Shown: piece after piece, positions 55,153 to 62,012 of the stretch
How the letters are laid out: each line of letters starts with the position of its first letter
Numbering within the stretch: position 1 is the stretch's first letter
Assembly: GCA_042095135.1 (NCBI GenBank)
Contig: JBELBV010000004.1
Location: forward strand, 38,575-102,574
Direction of reading: 5' to 3'
Origin: UA16 sp042095135
GTDB taxonomy: Bacteria > Bacteroidota > Bacteroidia > Flavobacteriales_D > Sanyastnellaceae
Length of the DNA: 64,000 bases
The notes under the pieces: model-generated
The model's database searches: none
Seen by the model: only the letters and a program-made list of their open reading frames with translations
Told to the model about the DNA's origin: nothing
Position numbers and translations under genes: made by a program

Positions 55153-56351
55153 AGCGCTGGTTTTGCATCGGTTGGGCTTCCATTGCACTTGCGGGCTGTT
55201 CGCAGTTCAATGCGGTAACGCTGTACAACAACGACACGTCGGAAGTGCATCCCTTGGATTATTTCGACCAGGCGATGATTTTTCACGATTCACAAGCCAG
55301 TGTTGTGACGGGTTTGCGGAATACGACGTGCAAGGAAGTGCGATTCGAGCAAGGGAATAGTTTCGGCGGGGAGGACCACATGAGCATTGAGTGGGATGCA
55401 AGCCGGGGGTGTAATTTCATCGGTATTCAGATCCCTTGGGCCAGTTATGCGGCCAAGGATTTGACACCGCTCTTGGATTGCGCGGCTATTGAAATGGCCA
55501 TCCGATTGGAGGAAGGCTCGTTGACCAACATTCCCATGTTTTTTGGTCTTGTCGATTATGCCGGCCGGCAATGTATGACCAAAATCAATTTCCTCGGTAT
55601 GGATGATGGTGTGTTGGATACTTCATGGCGAAAGGTCCGCATTCCGCTGCGTGCGTTCAATTACGAAAGACGAGGCGTGAATATGGCCAAGATCAAGGAG
55701 CTCAAAATTGAATTTCAACGAAAAGGGCATGTCCATATCGATGAAGTTCAAATCGTCCGCTACGAGCATCACTATCCGATTGAACCGGATCAGTCAATCG
55801 ATGTTGTTGCCGAGTTGCCCTGGAAAATTGGTACAACGCCCGAGGAATGGTGGGGAATCAATCCCCGCTATTCGCGTAGTTTTCTCTTTGGCGAGGAACA
55901 AAACGCCAGTAATTCCAACCAGGCGGAGCCCATGACAATTCAAGCTGAAGTGAACACCGATTTGCCAGATGCATGGGACCAGTTTGGCGTCTCCTTTTCA
56001 GCCTGGAAACGTGTGGACTTGGCGTCGTTGCACACCACCGCAGCGTTGAGTTTTGATTTGACGTGCGCAGAGATGCCGGAATTGGTGATTTCCATTCACG
56101 CGTTCTCGGGGCAGCGGCGTCAGCTCCGGGTACAGCTTCAAAGCCATCAGCTCGTTGCTCGAGGCGAAAATCAATTCCGGGCATACATTCCCATCCGGTC
56201 TATTCCGGACTTTGAGTCGTTGGATTGGTCAGCGCTGAAGGAGGTGCGATTCCGCGTTAAGGAAAGTGCGCGTTTCGACTTTGCCAACCTTCGGCTCATC
56301 GAATTCAGAGGAAACCCCCAAAACCCTGTAGCGTGGAAAGGATACGATTGA
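55149..56351 (+). CDS. Lipoprotein with two jelly-roll-like domains
   Basis: 400 residues. Lipobox ALAGC. First domain ~20-210 has features of CBM11/ExoP-like modules (SFGGEDHMSIEWDASRG, DTSWRKVRIPLRAFNYERRG, HVHIDEVQIVRYE). The second ~250-390 repeats the pattern (LKEVRFRVKESARFDFANLR). Not SusD-like. Overlaps both neighbours by 4 bases. Glycan binding is inferred from fold resemblance and context. Confidence 0.72.
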   Translation: MKRWFCIGWASIALAGCSQFNAVTLYNNDTSEVHPLDYFDQAMIFHDSQASVVTGLRNTTCKEVRFEQGNSFGGEDHMSIEWDASRGCNFIGIQIPWASYAAKDLTPLLDCAAIEMAIRLEEGSLTNIPMFFGLVDYAGRQCMTKINFLGMDDGVLDTSWRKVRIPLRAFNYERRGVNMAKIKELKIEFQRKGHVHIDEVQIVRYEHHYPIEPDQSIDVVAELPWKIGTTPEEWWGINPRYSRSFLFGEEQNASNSNQAEPMTIQAEVNTDLPDAWDQFGVSFSAWKRVDLASLHTTAALSFDLTCAEMPELVISIHAFSGQRRQLRVQLQSHQLVARGENQFRAYIPIRSIPDFESLDWSALKEVRFRVKESARFDFANLRLIEFRGNPQNPVAWKGYD

Positions 56352-57619
56352 ATCATCCATTGCGTGTTGTTCTGTTGCTGCTGTTTGCTGTTGCGGCCCC
56401 CCAAGGAAACGCCCAAATCGCTCACGTCGAGGTCATTCAGAATGAATCGGGATTCCAGCTGTTGCGTGACGGCGAGCCCTACTTCATCAAAGGGGCGGGT
56501 GCCAAAGATCATTTCGACTTGCTAGAATCATCTGGGGCGAATTCCATACGGATCTGGAGCACGGGCCGAGCCGATCTGCTCGATTCGGCTGCTCAACGCG
56601 GTATGACTGTGGCCTTGGGGCTTTATGTCCGACCTGAGCGCACGGGTATGGATTACAACGATACATATGCAGTCCGTGGCCAGATTGAGCAATTGAAGAC
56701 AGAGATTTTGAAGTACAAGGACCATCCGGCGCTGCTTATTTGGGGAATAGGCAACGAGATGGACCTCCGATACGCCAACTTCAAAGTCTGGGATACGGTG
56801 GAGGAATTGGCCAGATTCATTAAAGAAGTGGATCCTCATCATCCCACCATGACCGTGATTGCGGGATTGGATCCGTCAAAGGCACACATGATCAAGAGCC
56901 GATGTCCGAGCATCGACATACTCGGGATCAATGCCTATGGCTCCATTGAAAACACACCGGCCAACATTCGAAAATTCAACTGGGACAAGCCCCATATTTT
57001 CACCGAATGGGGTGTCAATGGTCCCTTTGAGGCTCCGCGAACGGCGTGGGGAGCTAAAATTGAGCCGCCCAATGGGGTCAAGGCGAACATGCGACAGCGT
57101 CGATACGCGGATCGGATTTTGGCAGATTCAGAGCGCTGCTTAGGCAGTTATTGCTTCCTGTGGGGGCAAAAGCAAGAATCCACAGCGACGTGGCACGGTA
57201 TGTTTACCGGGAACGGTCATCCCACTGAGGCGGTTGATGTAATGCACCAATGTTGGACAGGGTTTTGGCCAGAAGAACGAGCGCCTTCCATTGTAGACAT
57301 CGAGTTGAACGGCATCGGTTGGCGCAAGGATCACACGATGCGTCCAGGTGAGGATGGTATTCTGCATGTGGATGTTGTGTCGCCCACTTATGACACAGTG
57401 ATGATTGAATACAGGCTTTACCGCGAATCGCAATCCAGGGCAATTGGTGGCGACGTCCAGGCGGAACCGGAGGAATTGTCCATGGAGATCACAGTCGTTG
57501 ACGATGCCACGGTCCGATTCAGCGCCCCTCAGGAAGGGGGTGCTTACCGAATCTTTGCTTTTGTTAGAAACGAACGGAATCAATATTCCGTCGCCAACGT
57601 ACCTTTCCTTATTCACTGA
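56348..57619 (+). CDS. Glycoside hydrolase with GH2-type TIM barrel
   Basis: 423 residues from TTG 56348, whose TTGA overlap with the previous stop copies the 4-base overlaps of its neighbours; GTG 56333 is an alternative. Signal VVLLLLFAVAAPQGNAQ. A TIM barrel follows: EPYFIKGAGAKDH, acid/base Glu137 in IWGIGNEMD, nucleophile Glu220 in HIFTEWGVNG, then a C-terminal beta-sandwich (~330-423). No lipobox, so soluble periplasmic or secreted. Acts on a glycan, substrate unknown. Confidence 0.85.
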   Translation: MNHPLRVVLLLLFAVAAPQGNAQIAHVEVIQNESGFQLLRDGEPYFIKGAGAKDHFDLLESSGANSIRIWSTGRADLLDSAAQRGMTVALGLYVRPERTGMDYNDTYAVRGQIEQLKTEILKYKDHPALLIWGIGNEMDLRYANFKVWDTVEELARFIKEVDPHHPTMTVIAGLDPSKAHMIKSRCPSIDILGINAYGSIENTPANIRKFNWDKPHIFTEWGVNGPFEAPRTAWGAKIEPPNGVKANMRQRRYADRILADSERCLGSYCFLWGQKQESTATWHGMFTGNGHPTEAVDVMHQCWTGFWPEERAPSIVDIELNGIGWRKDHTMRPGEDGILHVDVVSPTYDTVMIEYRLYRESQSRAIGGDVQAEPEELSMEITVVDDATVRFSAPQEGGAYRIFAFVRNERNQYSVANVPFLIH

Positions 57620-57635
57620 CACCAAACTGTATACC

Positions 57636-59042
57636 ATGAAACCCATCCTTTGGATACGTATCATTTCGCTGATTGCACTTGTGACCTTGTTCTTCGGCTG
57701 TGCTGAACAGAAGGAGGGCGAAACGAAGCCGTTGAACGTACTATATATCATGGCCGATGATCTGGCATACCAGGCGATCAGTGCTTACGGTTCACCCATT
57801 AGTGAACTTGCTCCAACGCCAAATCTCGATCGAATCGCCGCCAACGGTGCACGCATGGATGCGGTATACTGCACCAATTCGATATGCGGTCCAAGCCGGT
57901 CATCCATTCTGACCGGCAAATTTTCGCACCTCAATGGGTTTTATAAAAATGTAGATGGCGGAGATTTTGATGGCACGCAGATGACCTTTCCCAAGGTTTT
58001 CCAAGCGAATGGTTATGAAACCGCTGTAATTGGGAAATGGCACCTCGGTACGGAGCCAACGGGATTTGACTACTCCAAAGTGCTCATTAATTGGGGAGGG
58101 CAGGGAACGTACTTCAATCCACAATTTTGCATAAATGGCCAAGACACGGTGGTCGAGCGCACGCGCCATTCCACGCAAGTCATCGAAGACGATTGTATCG
58201 ATTGGTTGACCCAGCGTGATTCGGAAAAACCCTTCATGCTGCTCTATCAATTCAAGGCTCCGCATCGGGATTGGCGTCCTGATTCCATGTACCATGACCT
58301 CTTCGCTGATTTCGATTTTCCCTTGCCTGAAAATTTCGATGATGATTATGACGGGCGGCCTGCTGCTGCTGAAAACATGATGGAGATCGAAAATCACCTG
58401 AACCGCAGGGATATGAAGCAAGAAGCGCCTCTTGGTTTGTCGAGAAGGGACTCGATGCGCTGGCTGGCATATGGTGACAAAGGGCAATTTTGGACACCCC
58501 ATGATTCCCTACAAGGTGAAGCCCTCAAGTACTGGAAGTACCAGACGTATATCAAAGATTANNNNNNNNNNNNNNNNNNNNNNNNNNNNNNNNNNNNNNN
58601 NNNNNNNNNNNNNNNNNNNNNNNNNNNNNNNNNNNNNNNNNNNNNNNNNNNNNNNNNNNNNGATGAAATGCAGGGAAGGAGCTTCAAAAACGCACTCGTG
58701 GAGAATCAAAGTTCCAACCGGGACGCGGTGTATTATCACTACTACGAATACCCCATTTGGCATAAGGTTCAGCCGCACTACGGCATCCGAACAGATCGAT
58801 ACAAACTCATTCATTTCTACTATTCCATGGATGAATGGGAACTGTACGATATTCAGAAGGATCCGGAAGAAATGCACAACATCTATGAAGAGGCAGATGA
58901 ATCGCTGATTGCGGATTTGCGTTTCAAATTGGATTCATTGCAAATCATGTATGGTGATACCGCTTCGTTGGAAGAAATGCGGCTCATGACCGATACCGTG
59001 ATCACACGGGTGTACAATGAGCCGATGAAAGTCACCAAATGA
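57636..59042 (+). CDS. Sulfatase lipoprotein (Cys type), interrupted by an assembly gap
   Basis: ATG 57636; lipobox FFGC. Metal site YIMADDLAYQ, formylglycine motif ICGPSRSSILTGKFSH with Cys84, VIGKWHLGTEPTGFDY. The frame runs into 100 N after WKYQTYIKD and resumes with DEMQGRSF. The SDHG/SDQG metal motif that should lie between is missing, so the gap is real sequence loss, not a broken gene. The end (ELYDIQKDPEEMHNIYEEAD) is normal for the S1_11-like group. ATGA overlap with the next gene. Confidence 0.88.
   Translation: MKPILWIRIISLIALVTLFFGCAEQKEGETKPLNVLYIMADDLAYQAISAYGSPISELAPTPNLDRIAANGARMDAVYCTNSICGPSRSSILTGKFSHLNGFYKNVDGGDFDGTQMTFPKVFQANGYETAVIGKWHLGTEPTGFDYSKVLINWGGQGTYFNPQFCINGQDTVVERTRHSTQVIEDDCIDWLTQRDSEKPFMLLYQFKAPHRDWRPDSMYHDLFADFDFPLPENFDDDYDGRPAAAENMMEIENHLNRRDMKQEAPLGLSRRDSMRWLAYGDKGQFWTPHDSLQGEALKYWKYQTYIKDXXXXXXXXXXXXXXXXXXXXXXXXXXXXXXXXXXDEMQGRSFKNALVENQSSNRDAVYYHYYEYPIWHKVQPHYGIRTDRYKLIHFYYSMDEWELYDIQKDPEEMHNIYEEADESLIADLRFKLDSLQIMYGDTASLEEMRLMTDTVITRVYNEPMKVTK
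58562..58661. other. Assembly gap (100 N)
   Basis: Exactly 100 N, a common placeholder for a gap of unknown size, inside the third sulfatase. The family normally has roughly 90-100 residues here, so about 300 bases may be absent. Confidence 0.95.
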
Positions 59043-60835
59043 AAGGGGGGCAGCTGATTTGGCTCCTTGCTGCAGTTGCGCTGGCCCAGGTCGGATCGGC
59101 GAACACTTTTTTTGTAAGCAGTTCCAACGGCGATGACGCCAACAGTGGAACGTCTGCAGAAGCGCCCCTTCAGTCGATTCAGGCCTTGAATAATATGGAA
59201 TTTACGCCCGGCGATTCGATTCTTTTCCATGCTGGAGAATCATGGCAAGGGATGTTCTGGTTGCACGGTTCGGGTACACCTGAACTTCCAATTGTTGTTG
59301 GCAAATACGGTGAGGGGCCACGGCCCATTATTGATGGCAATGGCTACCAGGCATCGCTTTTGATTTACAATGACGAATGCATTGCGGTTCAAGATTTGGA
59401 GTTCATCAATGATGCCAGTCATTTGGATGAGGTTGGCGAGGTCAAAAAATTGGAGGGGTTCGGCGGAGAATCAAATGATTGGGGGTCCGGCAAAAATGTC
59501 CGATTCGGAATCAAGGTGGTCGCCGACGCGCAGTCCATTCAGCGCATTCAGTTCGCCGACCTGTACATACACGATGTATTTCCGTCGCCTGACTTGGCAT
59601 CGAACGAACACAAGGGCTACGGCATTAAGATTGAGACTCAATCCGACCTCGAGCAGAACGCAGTGCATCTTGCGAATGACGTTTCATTTTCGGACCTGAC
59701 CGTGAGTCGGACGGGGCATTACGGAATATGGATCAAATCCCTTGGCTTAATTCAGAATGATACGTTCAAGAATCACAACGTTGTGATGGATTCGTGTCTG
59801 TTCGAGTACACCGGAGGTTCCGGTTTCGTGCCAAATAAATGCGAGTTTGTCACGGTGCAGAACAGCATCTTCAATCACACGGGATCGGATGTGGACGAAC
59901 GCATGTGGAAGCGGGGGAGTGGCATGTGGACGTTTGACTGTCGCAATGTGATTGCGCAATTCAATCAATTCAAAAATGCCCACGGTCCAATTGACTCCTA
60001 TGGAGCGCACATTGATTTCGGGAACGAAAACGTCCTGTACCAGAACAATTTAAGCTACAACAACGAAGGTGGTTTTGTCGAAATCCTCGGTGATAACATC
60101 AATTGCGGTTACCGCTACTCGTTGAGCATCAACGATGGCTATCGGGTGGATCCGAATGGCGTGCACAATGGTAGAACACTGAACATATCGGATTATTGCG
60201 GAGAGACGAACCCCGGTTGTTCTAGTGCAGGGACATTTGTCTACAACAATACCATCTACATTGGCGACACCTTGGCTCCTGAAATTCGAATCAAGCCCGG
60301 AATAGGGGAATTCTATTGTTATAACAACCTGTTTGTGTGCGAGCCGGAGGGGGGGGATTTACTTTGCGATGTTTCTGAAGAGTCCAATGAGCTTGACTTC
60401 AGTCACAATTTGTTTTTCGATTCTAGTAGGTATCAGTTTGATGCAAGTGGTTTGGTTTTGAATGAATCACTTTTTGAGGACCCTATGCTCCAAGCGATGG
60501 ATTCGCTGGGAGGCAGTCATCCAGACGATTACAAACTCACAGCTGGGAGCAGTGCATTTCAAGTTGGATTGAACGTAGCAGAAGTCTTGCTTTCTACGGT
60601 TTTATTCGACCACAGCGCAATGACTGATTTTTACGGTAATGCTGTTTCTGTGATTGAGACTTCCATTGGCGCACATCAACCTGCTGAGGGTAGTTTTTAC
60701 TGTGGGCTAGGGGCGCAATGGAACGATGCCGAGCAAAAATGTATGGCCTGCTTATGCGACGGTGATTTTGACGGAGATGGTAACTTGACCGTGACAGATT
60801 TGCTCATCTTCATTACCAATTTTGGAGCGAACTGA
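59039..60835 (+). CDS. Secreted right-handed beta-helix protein with dockerin-like C-terminus
   Basis: 598 residues. Signal WLLAAVALAQVGSANT, then NGDDANSGTSAEAPLQSIQA, the usual opening of pectate-lyase-like helices. Repeated coil-forming segments follow (YGIWIKSLG, NVVMDSCLFEYTGGSG, NNLSYNNEGGFVEI). The fold is shared by polysaccharide lyases and some glycoside hydrolases. The C-terminus is CDGDFDGDGNLTVTDLLIFI, a dockerin-like half EF-hand, with no T9SS domain. Degradation or binding of the locus glycan is inferred. ATGA overlap with the sulfatase. Confidence 0.82.
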   Translation: MKGGQLIWLLAAVALAQVGSANTFFVSSSNGDDANSGTSAEAPLQSIQALNNMEFTPGDSILFHAGESWQGMFWLHGSGTPELPIVVGKYGEGPRPIIDGNGYQASLLIYNDECIAVQDLEFINDASHLDEVGEVKKLEGFGGESNDWGSGKNVRFGIKVVADAQSIQRIQFADLYIHDVFPSPDLASNEHKGYGIKIETQSDLEQNAVHLANDVSFSDLTVSRTGHYGIWIKSLGLIQNDTFKNHNVVMDSCLFEYTGGSGFVPNKCEFVTVQNSIFNHTGSDVDERMWKRGSGMWTFDCRNVIAQFNQFKNAHGPIDSYGAHIDFGNENVLYQNNLSYNNEGGFVEILGDNINCGYRYSLSINDGYRVDPNGVHNGRTLNISDYCGETNPGCSSAGTFVYNNTIYIGDTLAPEIRIKPGIGEFYCYNNLFVCEPEGGDLLCDVSEESNELDFSHNLFFDSSRYQFDASGLVLNESLFEDPMLQAMDSLGGSHPDDYKLTAGSSAFQVGLNVAEVLLSTVLFDHSAMTDFYGNAVSVIETSIGAHQPAEGSFYCGLGAQWNDAEQKCMACLCDGDFDGDGNLTVTDLLIFITNFGAN

Positions 60836-60925
60836 TTGCTCTCGGGGGAGCTGTTAGGAAATGCAGGCTCAGACTCGTATATTTATATGTTAACACACTG
60901 ATTTTCAAGACTAAAATTCGAAGCC

Positions 60926-61924
60926 ATGGCACGATCTGCGTTTTTTTTGCTTTTGGTAGGGCTCACTTTGGCACAGACCTTGAACGCCCAAATTACCATT
61001 GAAGTCTGCAATCTTTTCGAGGCAACAGAGAATGAAGCGTGGCCGTTTGTTTTCACTGCAGTTGAGTCGGATGATTCATCGAGTTCGAATGAACAGGTTT
61101 TCGAGATTGTCGTTGATGCGCTGCCTTCAGAGGGAGCGAGTGTTCGTGTTGCCAAGACTGTCGCTAACGGCAATTGGTTCTTTGGTGAGCCGATTCCACT
61201 TGAACTCGGATCCAATGTCATTACCGTTTCGGCTGTGTCCTTCTCGCGGACTGTTAAGTTTCAGTTTTCTACGGGTAATGTTGCTTTTTCTGGGTTGTTC
61301 TTGAATTATTTAGATGTGAACACTTGCGTTGCTGGGATTGATGGAGTGGCCATTGCATCCTGCAATGCGTTTGAACCGGGACCAAACGAGACTTGGCCGC
61401 ACGTACTCACTGCAGTCACTTCTGATGATTCGTCAAGTGGTGATGAGCAGACGTTTGAAATCGAAGTGTCTGATTTGCCCGAAGTTGGAGCGCAATACCG
61501 CGTAGCAAAAACCGTTTCAAATGGCAATTGGTACTTCGGCAATCCGGTTGACCTCAGCTTTGGGTTGAATACAGTAACCGTTTCTGCAGTGACGTTTCAA
61601 CGCACGGTCAAGCTTCAATTCAGCAGTGGTGAGGTTGAGTTTACCGCGCTTGCCATCAATGGCGAAGCGGTGATTTGCGAAGCAACTGAAATAATGGGCT
61701 GTACCGATGTCGAAGCGGAGAACTATGATGAGAGCGCTACTGCAGATGACGGTTCATGCACGTACCATCCTTCCTTTTACTGCGGATCGGGAACTTTCTG
61801 GGATGAATCTGAAGGTAAATGCATCGCTGCATCGAGTTGCACCGGTGATCTTGACGAAGATGGAATGGTAGCAGTACCTGATTTACTCCTCTTCCTTTCG
61901 GCCTTTGGTAACGCTTGTGAATAG
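60926..61924 (+). CDS. Secreted protein with duplicated unknown domain and dockerin-like end
   Basis: 332 residues. Signal FLLLVGLTLAQTLNAQ. Two closely related ~105-residue domains at 23-127 and 141-245 (compare RVAKTVANGNWFFGEPI with RVAKTVSNGNWYFGNPV), then a Cys-rich GCTDVEAENYDESATADDGS stalk and a dockerin-like end GDLDEDGMVAVPDLLLFLSA. No named family recognised. It is last in the sulfatase locus, 90 bases after the beta-helix gene. A new glycan-binding domain is one plausible reading. Confidence 0.78.
   Translation: MARSAFFLLLVGLTLAQTLNAQITIEVCNLFEATENEAWPFVFTAVESDDSSSSNEQVFEIVVDALPSEGASVRVAKTVANGNWFFGEPIPLELGSNVITVSAVSFSRTVKFQFSTGNVAFSGLFLNYLDVNTCVAGIDGVAIASCNAFEPGPNETWPHVLTAVTSDDSSSGDEQTFEIEVSDLPEVGAQYRVAKTVSNGNWYFGNPVDLSFGLNTVTVSAVTFQRTVKLQFSSGEVEFTALAINGEAVICEATEIMGCTDVEAENYDESATADDGSCTYHPSFYCGSGTFWDESEGKCIAASSCTGDLDEDGMVAVPDLLLFLSAFGNACE
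60992..61660 (+). repeat. Internal domain duplication, 118-residue period
   Basis: Codons for residues 23-127 (60992-61306) and 141-245 (61346-61660) encode two copies of one domain. Most positions agree in VAKTV-NGNW-FG, SDDSSS-EQ-FEI and N-VTVSAV-F-RTVK-QFS. Confidence 0.8.
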
Positions 61925-62012
61925 TATTCATCCCCCACCTTCACGAATGGGGTTGGGTATTTAATGCCTCAAGGGTAATTGAAAACGAAGATTGGGGGCT
62001 ATTTTCACTCCT

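Noticed and set aside
61933..61952. Weak hairpin CCCCA / TGGGG after the last locus gene
   Set aside because: Only five base pairs, ten-base loop and no T-run, so not called a terminator.
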